Below, in pieces: positions 14,453-23,600 of a stretch of DNA of 49,030 nt; positions within the stretch are counted from its first letter, which is position 1, and each line of letters opens with the position of its first letter. Source of the DNA: Planctomycetota bacterium (GTDB taxonomy: Bacteria; Planctomycetota; Planctomycetia; Planctomycetales; Planctomycetaceae); the NCBI GenBank assembly GCA_003670925.1, contig QWQG01000196.1, positions 1 to 49,030 of the forward strand, read 5' to 3'. The notes under the pieces were generated by a model that had not been told where the DNA came from, ran no database searches, and saw only the letters and a program-made list of their open reading frames with translations. Position numbers and translations under genes: made by a program.

Positions 14453-15928
14453 TTATGCAGATTCGTCGTCAGCGGAAGCCGTGGCTGAAGAAGAATCATC
14501 AATTAGGCTGGAATTCATGTTACCGCAGATGGCAAAACGCGCAGAAGCCTGATCTTGCTTCTTCTGTCGCTCCCGCGGGACGTCAACAAATGTCGCACGT
14601 TCCAAGATAAAATCGACAGCTTTCCGTTCACGCAGCTGCGCCTGAAGATTCTCAATCATTCCTGATTTTGCCAAACGGGCGCGGATGCGTCGCACCGGTT
14701 CACCACTCTGGAACGACATCGTCAGCATTTCGCGTTCAATATCGGAGTCTTCGCATTCGATCTGCTCAACCGTCGCGATTTTATCAAGCACAAAGTGTTC
14801 TTTGAGCGCCTGTGTCGTTGTCGCTAATGCATCTTGGCGAATCTTGTTTTCGCGAGCCATGATCTGCTCACGCGTAAAGCCAGCCTGAGACATTTCTAGC
14901 ATTTCTCTTCGCAGAGCATTCTCTGTTTGCTGACGAACTAGTGATTCCGGGAGATCCCAATCAGCCGAAGCCATGATCTTGTCTAGAACTTGCCGTCGAG
15001 TTTCTTGGCGTTGCTGATATTCGAACTGGCGCGTCATCGAACTCCGCAACATGTTATGGAACTCTTCTTCGCCCTCAGCACCCAATCTTTCGCAGAACTC
15101 CTTGTCAACCACTGGTCTGCGAGACTGTTGAACTTCCGTTATCTCAAACGTGGCAACTACGATCTCGCCACGCATTTCCACAATCGGTGACTGGAGTGAA
15201 ATCTGAATGTTTGCTGTGCGCGTGTCACCCGCCTTGGCACCAACCATGAGCTTATCAAAATCGTTTACGACGGCGTCCGGGAAGTCCAACTGTGACATCA
15301 CACGGAAGCTCTGCTCCCCGATTTCACGAAAAGTTTTATCGTTGTGCACAAACTTCATATCACAGATGACGTAGTCGCCAGCGGCGGCTGGTTCTTCAAC
15401 GTTGACGCGTTCTGAATAAGAATCAAGAAACTGCTCTTGATATTCGTCCATCTCTTCGACGGTCGGCTCGGCAATGGAGCGATTGATTGCAATGCCCGTG
15501 TAGTCAGGCAGATCGAATTCTGGCCGCACTTCGACTTCAAATTCGTAATGAAAATCGCCAAAGTCTGGAATATCTAGGCTCTCAACATCAATGCGTGGTT
15601 CGTTAATAGGCTCGATTTTGCTCTCATCTGAAAGCTGCTCAAGACTGGCCATCAACACTTTTTGCTTGATATCAGCCGTGATTTCTTTCTTGAAGCGTTT
15701 TTCCAGCAATGCAATGGGCACTTTGCCTACGCGAAAACCTGGAACTTCCGCCTTGAGAGCCAACTCACCGAGCGCTTCGTTACGGATCGTACGAATATCG
15801 GCTTCAGGAACGGTCACGGAAACGTGCTTGCGGCAGGCACCCATTTCCTTGATCTCAACCTTTAATGCCATGCGAGAATCGGTATCTTCGCCTTCGACCA
15901 CTGCTTGGCTCGCTACTTCAGAACTCAT
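14453..15928 (-). CDS. tig: trigger factor, ribosome-bound chaperone
   Basis: The product is 491 residues, longer than the usual 430-450. The N-terminal ribosome-binding signature is VPGFRVGKVP (around residue 62-71). A middle FKBP-like domain follows (around 170-260, starting near GDYVICDMKF), then the helical substrate-cradling domain (LRRSSMTRQFEYQQRQETRR-like stretch, LPESLVRQQTENALRREMLE). The extra length is a charged Ser/Asp-rich tail (DDSSSATASADDESA). AAAGG lies 7 bp before the ATG. It holds nascent chains at the ribosome exit and is often encoded beside clpP, as here. Confidence 0.95.
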   Translation of the reverse strand: MSSEVASQAVVEGEDTDSRMALKVEIKEMGACRKHVSVTVPEADIRTIRNEALGELALKAEVPGFRVGKVPIALLEKRFKKEITADIKQKVLMASLEQLSDESKIEPINEPRIDVESLDIPDFGDFHYEFEVEVRPEFDLPDYTGIAINRSIAEPTVEEMDEYQEQFLDSYSERVNVEEPAAAGDYVICDMKFVHNDKTFREIGEQSFRVMSQLDFPDAVVNDFDKLMVGAKAGDTRTANIQISLQSPIVEMRGEIVVATFEITEVQQSRRPVVDKEFCERLGAEGEEEFHNMLRSSMTRQFEYQQRQETRRQVLDKIMASADWDLPESLVRQQTENALRREMLEMSQAGFTREQIMARENKIRQDALATTTQALKEHFVLDKIATVEQIECEDSDIEREMLTMSFQSGEPVRRIRARLAKSGMIENLQAQLRERKAVDFILERATFVDVPRERQKKQDQASARFAICGNMNSSLIDDSSSATASADDESA

Positions 15929-16040
15929 TCTGCAACCTTTTCAAGATCTTTCAAACTGCCAAACCGGCGCCAACTCTGCCCCAGCGCTTGCTGGCTTCCA
16001 TTTGGCAAGCCACAATATGGACTTCGGGAGGCAACGAAAA

Positions 16041-16113
16041 AGCGGGTGAAGGGACTCGAACCCTCGACAACGACGTTGGCAACGTCGTGCTCTACCAACT
16101 GAGCTACACCCGC
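16041..16113 (-). tRNA. tRNA-Gly(GCC)
   Basis: On the minus strand the acceptor stem pairs GCGGGTG with CACCCGC (16107-16113 with 16042-16048), with discriminator T as is usual for tRNA-Gly. The anticodon stem CGACG/CGTCG closes the loop TTGCCAA, giving anticodon GCC. The T-arm contains GGTTCGAGTCC and no CCA is encoded. It lies 112 bp upstream of tig in the same direction. Confidence 0.96.
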
Positions 16114-16616
16114 AATGCAAATGTTCCCGGTGGGGAACAGGGAGGAATTGTAACGAATCTGTCGTCTGTTTAAGCCGCTTACTAAATCAGTTCGCTCAAA
16201 AATAGCGGTTTCGAGAAGCCTGGCGACGTGCAAAAAACATCTTGGTAGAGGTAAACAGAAAACTGTTGAGTTTTCTAATTTTCCCGGCGAACCTCTTCCG
16301 GCGACGGATTATGTATGTTTTCGGCTGCTCGTCAACAGATCAATCCCCAAATCCCGCCGAAATCCTGTCTCGCACTCTTTCATCATCCGAACTCTACGTG
16401 CACGCCCCACCTTATGAGCTTTGCTGCGTAATTGCTTCTGCTTAAGATTCGGACTCTGCGAAGCCATTTCAGCGTGAATTGCCTACTACGCTGGATTTGT
16501 CTGCGACTGCTGGTTGCGGCAGAGATGGCATTGCACTTGACATTTCAACAGGCGACGACCAATTTTTGTTTGTCGGATTGCATGATCTGGGAACACCCCG
16601 AGATGGCAGTTGAGGT
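16114..16616. other. intergenic stretch, no gene seen
   Basis: Five hundred bases between tRNA-Gly and the esterase stop codon. Short open frames on both strands have unusual composition (rich in Cys, Leu and Arg) and no family motif. The tRNA-Gly promoter should lie at the left end but no clear -35/-10 pair was picked out. Confidence 0.4.
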
Positions 16617-17444
16617 TCAGTCAGCGGATTTTTTTTGTTGACTGATCCATTGGAACAGTTCAGGCGTAGCGTACGTCGCGGACCAGCAGTTGTGTCCGAT
16701 ATGTTCAAGTGACGTGAAGCGAATTTTTGTGCCCCCGGCTTGCTTGATGGCATCAACCATTTCGACCGAACGTTGGAATGGAACGGCGCTGTCCTGATCA
16801 CCATGAAAGACCCAGATTGGTAAAGCCTTGAGTTTTTCGGCGTCACGAGGATCACCGCCACCACAGACCGGCACTACTGACGCAAACCGTTTAGGGTGAT
16901 CTGCCGCCATTTGCCATGAGCCGTACCCCCCCATGCTTAATCCGGTCAGACACATGCTATCTTGGTCGATACTGTGCGTTTGAACGATATGATCGAGCAA
17001 TTCTATAAGTCTCTTCTGTTGGGTTGGCTTGGCCCAAGAATCATCCCCCGGGCATTGCGGTGAAAGTAGGACATAAGGCAATTCATCCCCTCGCGCAGCA
17101 AATTGTGGCGGTCCCCACTTTGCTACGAGGCTCAGAGGTCCGTAGCTTTCGCCGCGTCCGTGCAGAAATAGAATCAATTGCGACTTCTTTGCAGGGTCGT
17201 AATTCTTGGGCAAGTACAGCAAATACGAGATCGACCCTCCGTCACTTGTCGCAAAATTTTGTTCAACCTGCCTTCCCGGACTTGGCTCAGAAGTTTGAGC
17301 AAGACAGGAATTACTCAACGCAAGGGACAAGATCCAAGCAAACGTGATTCCAGAAATGGCTAACTTGATTATCTGTTGGATGGGAGGCACTTTACAGAAT
17401 CGAGATGGAGCAGGGGTTTGCTGAGGATGATGAGTCGAGTTCAT
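16617..17444 (-). CDS. secreted alpha/beta-hydrolase (esterase/phospholipase-like)
   Basis: The 275-residue product has a long n-region followed by a hydrophobic signal (around residues 27-50, ending CLAQT). The fold is that of a PHB-depolymerase/prolyl-oligopeptidase-like esterase: ILFLHGRGE oxyanion region, SPQCPGDDSW, nucleophile Ser170 in GLSMGGYGS, acid Asp218 in GDQDSAVP and His251 in EHIGHNCW. All catalytic residues are present. Such exported enzymes cleave esters of polymers or glycans. It precedes a secreted glycerophosphodiesterase by strand order, with 124 bp between them, so both may serve uptake of carbon or phosphate from lipids or polymers. Confidence 0.88.
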   Translation of the reverse strand: MNSTHHPQQTPAPSRFCKVPPIQQIIKLAISGITFAWILSLALSNSCLAQTSEPSPGRQVEQNFATSDGGSISYLLYLPKNYDPAKKSQLILFLHGRGESYGPLSLVAKWGPPQFAARGDELPYVLLSPQCPGDDSWAKPTQQKRLIELLDHIVQTHSIDQDSMCLTGLSMGGYGSWQMAADHPKRFASVVPVCGGGDPRDAEKLKALPIWVFHGDQDSAVPFQRSVEMVDAIKQAGGTKIRFTSLEHIGHNCWSATYATPELFQWISQQKKSAD

Positions 17445-17568
17445 GCGTGGTCACACTTTCGAAAGGTATTCAGGTGTTGCCGTAAAATGATTTGAAGACA
17501 GACCACCTAAGAAGATTTTGCAAATGCAACGGAAAAATTTTGCGGGTGAGCGGTCTGTGGGAGAAGGT

Positions 17569-18690
17569 TTACTTGTCTGCTTGTGACTTTTCCGGATCAC
17601 GATCATTGAGCAGGCGAAATCGGTTGCCTCCATTGACTTGCTGTTTGCGTGCGATTCGCCATTCCACAACGACATCCGGTTGATCCGCAAAAATGCCGTC
17701 AACGCCGCCGGCCGCCACTAGCCACTCCAGATATTCTGACACCGAACCTGCATACTCTGGTAATGCGTCCGTGCGAAATGTCCAGACATGAACTTGCAAT
17801 GCGTGGGCGTGGGCGTTTTTGACCAGTTCCGTGAGTTGCGGAGTGTCGTCTGCGTTTTTACCGGTGACAACGTGGTTGAGCGGTACGCCAATGCCATCTG
17901 CTACCTCGGCGATGCTTTTGAGTTTCGCAGGATCTGCGGGTTGGTTGAGCAACTGAATGATAAGTAACGGTGTCTTCAATTCCTTGCGTAGACGTCGAAC
18001 TTCCGCTTCGTCGAAACACTGCAGATAAATGTGGTCATCGGCAGAGTCGTATCCGTATTGACTCAGAACTTCCAGAACGGCTTTCGCAAGGTCCAAGCCT
18101 GCGGCACGATGTTCGGCAGGCGACTTCAACTCCGCGTAAACTCCGGCCTCATTTGGACGTGTCTTATTCAGACCCTGAATGAGTTGCAGGTGCTCGGCCA
18201 GCGTGGCGATGCGGAAATTACCGGATTCCAGAGGAAAGCGATTCCCCTTGTCTTTCCAAGGACGTGATGGAGAGCGACGTTCGGTGACGGTGAGTTTTCG
18301 CAATTCATGCAGCGTGAAATCCATAACGTACCAGTGTCCATCCGCACGCTTCCGATCAGGAAAGACCGTTGCCGCGTTGGTCAGGTCATCCAAAATCAGG
18401 TCGTGAAACACGATCGGGATGCTGTCCTTGCTGAGCACCACATCCTGTTCAATGTAATCCGCCTGCATCGCATGCGCCAGGACGACACCTTCGGTTGTAT
18501 GTTCCGGTAAATAGCCTGCCGCCCCGCGATGCCCGATCACGATGGGGGAGTTCTGAGTCTGATCGGATGTCACGATCGCTGCCGGTGCATCATCATTGAT
18601 CTGAGCCATTGCCATCCCTGCCATCATCCTGCCCGAAAGAAGCCACACGATCATCACCAGCCACATTGTCAAATTGGACGCTGGACGCAA
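17569..18690 (-). CDS. glpQ: secreted glycerophosphodiester phosphodiesterase
   Basis: GlpQ-type enzymes split glycerophosphodiesters into glycerol-3-phosphate and an alcohol. The 373-residue protein shows GHRGAAGYLPEHT (His54, Arg55, Glu64), YIEQDVVLSKD (Glu81, Asp83), IVFHDLIL (His96), YAELKSP and, near the end, VDGIFADQPD, all in the order expected for periplasmic GlpQ. A TTG at 18690 is the likely start because GGGAG sits 7 bp ahead; an ATG at 18666 lacks a Shine-Dalgarno site. Both give a signal peptide ending near AMAQ. No glpT transporter or Pho-type box was seen nearby. Confidence 0.92.
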   Translation of the reverse strand: MRPASNLTMWLVMIVWLLSGRMMAGMAMAQINDDAPAAIVTSDQTQNSPIVIGHRGAAGYLPEHTTEGVVLAHAMQADYIEQDVVLSKDSIPIVFHDLILDDLTNAATVFPDRKRADGHWYVMDFTLHELRKLTVTERRSPSRPWKDKGNRFPLESGNFRIATLAEHLQLIQGLNKTRPNEAGVYAELKSPAEHRAAGLDLAKAVLEVLSQYGYDSADDHIYLQCFDEAEVRRLRKELKTPLLIIQLLNQPADPAKLKSIAEVADGIGVPLNHVVTGKNADDTPQLTELVKNAHAHALQVHVWTFRTDALPEYAGSVSEYLEWLVAAGGVDGIFADQPDVVVEWRIARKQQVNGGNRFRLLNDRDPEKSQADK

Positions 18691-19016
18691 CGTGACACTC
18701 CCGACATGATGGATTGATTCTTCACGAATGCTCCATGATGGCAGACGGCGTTCAGGGTTGCAAATCAGCTGACCTGCAGGTGGACTTTTCGCATTGATCT
18801 CAACGCAACGTTACAAGCCGCAGAGTCGGAGTGTCAAATTGTCCGTGAAGACGCTGAAGATGTGCGGTTTCTGTCTCGGAACTGAAACGCGAGGAAGGCT
18901 CGTTGACTTTTGCTGACTTCGCCGCCACCCTGTCCAATCTTCCGGCGGTCGGGCGGAGGTTCGAATTTCGGGCTTTTGGCAACCGCAAGTCTTTTTCGAT
19001 GCGATGCTGATTGTCC
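18691..19016. other. divergent promoter region, no gene seen
   Basis: This stretch separates glpQ (minus strand) from the FAD protein gene (plus strand), so both promoters should lie here. No clear promoter pair or operator repeat was found. Confidence 0.4.
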
Positions 19017-20615
19017 ATGCTGTTTCGAATTACAAATCTGCGAACCCCGGTTGAAATGCCGGAGCAGGCTCTGCCCGCTGAAGTGGCGCGGCGATTGGAA
19101 CTGCCTGCGGATGAACTTTCGACGCTGAAAATCCTGCGAAAAAGTCTCGACGCCCGCAGTCGCCATCGCATGGAATTTGTGTATTCACTCACGCTGTCGC
19201 TTCCAGACTCAGATTCAGCGCCCTTTGCGGACGGCATGGATATCGCGCCATGGTCGCCCCCCGCTTTTGAAGAACCCGAACTTGGGACGCAACCGCTGCC
19301 GTATCGACCAGTCATAGTCGGCTCGGGACCTGCAGGATTGCTGGCTGGTTATTTTTTGGCATTGCACGGCTATCGTCCGCTCATTATCGAACGCGGACAG
19401 GTCGTGCGTGAGCGCGTGCCTGCGATTCGTGATTTCGATTCCGGGGGTGAACACGACAACGAAAATAATTACCTGTTTGGCGAAGGTGGTGCCGGTTGCT
19501 TCAGTGACGGCAAACTGACGTGTCGGATTTCAGGACCGGATGCAGATTGGGTGCTGCAGAGTTTTGTGGACTGTGGTGGTCGTCCGTCACTTGTTTATGA
19601 AAATCGTCCGCATCTTGGCAGCAATAAGCTGCCTTTAATTTGTCGTAATTTTCGCCGCAAAATTGAAGCTCTCGGCGGTGAGTATAAGTTTGGCTGTCGT
19701 CTGGAAGGTCTAAGATTTCAAAATGGCTTGTTACAGGGATTGGAAACGTCATCCGGCTTCATTGAAGCGTCTGTCTGTTTGCTGGCGATCGGGCACAGCG
19801 CGCGAGATACGTACGAGATGCTACTCAAGACCGGATTGCCTCTGAAGCAGAAAGCGTTTCAACTTGGACTCAGGATTGAGCAGCCCCAAGAAACTGTCAA
19901 CCAGCGAAAATACGGGCGCGATGCCGATTATCTGACGTTGCTCGGTGCGGCTGATTATTCACTCATCGCTAAAGGCCAGAAGGACTTGTTCAGTTTCTGC
20001 ATGTGTGCCGGTGGCATCATGATTCCTAGTGTGTCTGAACCCAACATGTACTGCTCGAACGGCATGAGCAATTCACGACATGACACGCCATTTGCAAATA
20101 GCGGCTTAGTGGTCACCTTAGAACCGCATGAATTTGGCAGCAGTCATCCATTGGCCGGCATGTATGTCCAGCGGCAGTATGAATCGCTCGCCTTTCAAAT
20201 AACGGGCGGCAACTATCAAGCTCCCGTGCAACGCGCGCAAGATTTTCTTGCAGATCGAACACCGTCTCCGAATGAGCAGCTTCCATCGTCATACGAACGC
20301 GGCACACGCGCGAGGAATCTGGCAGCCGTGTTGCCGCCTTCGATCCTCAAAGCGATAAAATCCGGTCTGCCGATCCTCGATACTCAATGGCGTGGAGAGT
20401 TTCTGCAGGATGCCGTGCTGATCGGACCGGAAATGCGCGGCAGTTCGCCTGTTCGCATCGAGCGTGACCCAGCGACATTTGAAATTCCAGCCTTGCCTGG
20501 GGTCTATCCTGTCGGCGAAGGCGCCGGCTACGCGGGCGGCATTGTGACGGCCGCCGTCGATGGCCTGCGTGCGGCGCGGAAAATCATCACCAAGCACCGC
20601 GCCCCGGACGCTTAG
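19017..20615 (+). CDS. COG2509-type FAD-dependent dehydrogenase
   Basis: The 532-residue protein has about 95 N-terminal residues of a small alpha/beta domain (LKILRKSLDARSRHRMEFVY), then an FAD-binding Rossmann motif GSGPAGL at residues 102-108. It continues with GGEHDNENNYLFGEGGAGCF, SDGKLTCRI and a C-terminal GEGAGYAGGIVTAAVDGL that closes on the flavin. This order fits the family of uncharacterised FAD-dependent dehydrogenases (COG2509). The reaction is unknown; redox chemistry on a bulky substrate is inferred. The ATG at 19017 was chosen over a TTG two codons earlier. Its stop lies 3 bp from the stop of the convergent giant gene, with no room for a terminator. Confidence 0.85.
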   Translation: MLFRITNLRTPVEMPEQALPAEVARRLELPADELSTLKILRKSLDARSRHRMEFVYSLTLSLPDSDSAPFADGMDIAPWSPPAFEEPELGTQPLPYRPVIVGSGPAGLLAGYFLALHGYRPLIIERGQVVRERVPAIRDFDSGGEHDNENNYLFGEGGAGCFSDGKLTCRISGPDADWVLQSFVDCGGRPSLVYENRPHLGSNKLPLICRNFRRKIEALGGEYKFGCRLEGLRFQNGLLQGLETSSGFIEASVCLLAIGHSARDTYEMLLKTGLPLKQKAFQLGLRIEQPQETVNQRKYGRDADYLTLLGAADYSLIAKGQKDLFSFCMCAGGIMIPSVSEPNMYCSNGMSNSRHDTPFANSGLVVTLEPHEFGSSHPLAGMYVQRQYESLAFQITGGNYQAPVQRAQDFLADRTPSPNEQLPSSYERGTRARNLAAVLPPSILKAIKSGLPILDTQWRGEFLQDAVLIGPEMRGSSPVRIERDPATFEIPALPGVYPVGEGAGYAGGIVTAAVDGLRAARKIITKHRAPDA

Positions 20616-20618
20616 CCG

Positions 20619-23600
20619 TTACTCCACAACGATCACGCCGTTCATGACCATCCAGTGTCCCGGAAAGGTGCATAGGAACGGATACCGGCCCGGCTGGCTG
20701 GGCGCTTGGAAATAGATGGTTTGTTTTTCACCCGGTGGCACAATATCGGTGTGAGCGATGACCTTGTCTGACTCGGGAATGTACTGACGCGCAAAAGCTT
20801 CCGGATTGGCGATCAGCTGATTGCCGAGCTCACCCACGATTTGCAATGAACCTGGCTCGACAAGAACCCAGTTGTGCGGCACGACGTCGGGATTAGAAAG
20901 CGTAAAGGCGAGCGCCTCACCCGCTTTAACCGCGAATTCTTTTGTGGCGTACGATAGATTCTTGGCGGTCTCGATTTCAATTTGACGCGCGCCTTTGATC
21001 TTCTGTTGCCATGGATTGGGAATTTGCACCGCGTTCAGGGCCAGATCCGTGAGCAGTGGATGGGCAGCAATAATTTTCTCACGCGGTATGTAGCCCGGAA
21101 ATTCCGCAAAAGGTTTGTCAAGTTTGTGAACGGTCACGAACAAATCATGACCGAAACCCGCAGGCGAACACGTGAATGTATCGTCGTCGTTGACATGCAG
21201 TCGCAGATGCAGTTGATTGACAGGTTGCAGTTCAGGAATTTCAAGAAACAGCGAACGCCCGTCCGAAAGGACATGAGCCGATTGGATTGCCAACGAATCA
21301 TGGCCTGGAATCCCCGGATGCGTGGTGGAGTACTCAAGCGAACCGTAGGCGCCGCTGTAACGATAGTTCCAGCACTGCGCGAACTGGCGATGCGCGTCGG
21401 CGGCAATGGTAGCGTCAATTGGTTCAGCAAATGTGACTCGAATTCCGTTTTCGTACGTATGAAATCCGACCGGGATCTGAACCGGATCACCCGTGTAACG
21501 CACCCGCTGAAAACAGCCATCGTCCGGTGTGTAAGAGCCCCAGCCAGACATGCCAGACACATACAACTGACCGTCCTTAGAATTAAAGCGGCCGCGATGG
21601 GAGCCGGATAAAAAGTCGCCCGACATCGGGACGACGGCCCCCTGAAGCTGGCCGGCAACTTCGTCGCGCAACACGACAAGCCAAGATCCCGCGCCGAATG
21701 AAAAATGCAGTAATTGCCCTTCGAGCGGTCCAAACGCATGGCTCTCGACGTAAGCCTGTCCACCAGCCGAGTTGTCGAGTCCTCGTGGCAAATAGATGAA
21801 TGGCACCTCAGGCGGCTGGCCTTTTTGCGGACCACGGTACCCAAAATGCGGTGGATCGAACGGTAATTGTGTCCTTGCGTTTCGCACGGCGTGCACCATG
21901 GACGCAGGTGTCCACTCGCCTTCCGAAACCGGCAGCGTCACTGTTCCATCGGGCAGAATTCCCAGTCCGTCGGGATTTCGAAATCCGGTGGCAATGACAT
22001 CGGCCGTTTGACCGTCGGCCGAAATGCGAACTAAACCCTGATTTCCTGAAGCCGTGTAGAAGTTTCCAGCCTCGTCTCGCTGCAGCCCGCAGATATAGTC
22101 GTGTCCAGCAGGGGACGTGACAAAAGCATTGCTGAAACATTCGTAGAAGTCCGCTTCACCGTCATCGTTGAGGTCGGTAAGCCGTGTTAATTGATCTCGA
22201 CACTGCACGTAGATATTTCCTTCGGCGACAACTAGCCCCAAAGCATGGTGCAGGCCTGATGCAAATCGCCGCCAGCGAGCGACGCCCGGCTTGTCGATTC
22301 CAGAGTCCAGACCGGTGACATGCCACACGTCGCCCTGCATGGTGCAAACCAAAGCACTGCCGTCCGGAAGGAAATCATGATCGCCACAGAACATCGGAAT
22401 CTTCCACGGATTGTCGTACGGCAATTCGATTGTGTCCACGGCATATGGACGACCGTGTCCAAGTACGATTTTTGTCTCCAGAACCTGCGGCCATTGCCCT
22501 GGCCCGCCTGTCGCCATTTTGCGCAGCGGATGCTGATCCGCCGGCGCAACCTCACGCACGAATTTACCAGCTTCGACCCACGGTGAGTCAAGATACTCGA
22601 CATCCCCAATCCGATAGGCGAAGACGACTCGATTGCCGTAGCGATAGAAGCCATGATATTTGAAAGCCTTGTCAGGGGGAGTTTGGGTGGGAATGGGCAC
22701 CAACTGCCCCTCCATTTGCAGTGGGCTGACGAATCCATGACGCACGGATTCAAAGCCCACAAAACCACCTGACCAGACAGCGTCATACGTCAATGTGTCT
22801 GGATTGAAGCAGGCCGATAATTCACGATGCTCGCCAAGTTGCAGGCATACCCCCCGCGCCACCGTGGCCCCGCCAGCTTGAAAAACTCCAGACTGGACGG
22901 AACCGAGTTGTGTCTCGTTCCATCTGGCATCTGCCCAGACTGCTTCGTTTTGATTGCCCCAGTGTCCTTGCTTGCCGCCGTCCAGCCCCGGGAATTGACT
23001 CAGCAGCATGGGGATGTGCGGCTGTTGTCGGAAGAAGTCGGCTTGCTTGGTGTAGAAATCATACAGGCGATCGCGCGTCACAGGATGAGTGGCGTTCGCC
23101 CAGTGATTCGGTGCGAGCGGCTCCTTCGTGAACGGAAATTCCGCTGGGCCGTGCATCTGACGATGAGCAATGACGTCCTGCAGCTCTGCGGAAAGTGGTT
23201 TACCTTCGGGCCCAAGTTCGCTCAGGAATCGAATTAAGTCCAGTTGTTGTGGACGCGACATGGCTGCCGTCAAGCCAGCTGGCATCACAGTGCTGCCAGC
23301 GATTTCCTCTTCGATGTCGGCTCGTGCAATTGTCGTCAGATTGTTCGTCGCAGGATCGCGCAACGTGACTTGGCTTTCGTCCGAACTGTGTTTGTACCCG
23401 GTGAATACCTTGCCTTCGACAGTCAGAATCTGAAAGTTGATGAATTCAGGTTTAACGTCGCGTTTTGGCCATAGCACAGACTCCACAATGTGCCCCTGTT
23501 TGCGATCTTTAGCGACCGCCGACAAATCAGGGCCAAGAGTGCCTCCATGAGGTCCTATCTTGTGGCACGAAATGCAGGCCACTTTGACATCTGCGAAGAT

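Noticed and set aside
21134-21844. A 236-codon minus-strand open frame in another register
   Set aside because: It overlaps the giant heme/copper protein gene on the same strand, and its Arg/Ser/Cys-rich product is typical of a shadow frame.
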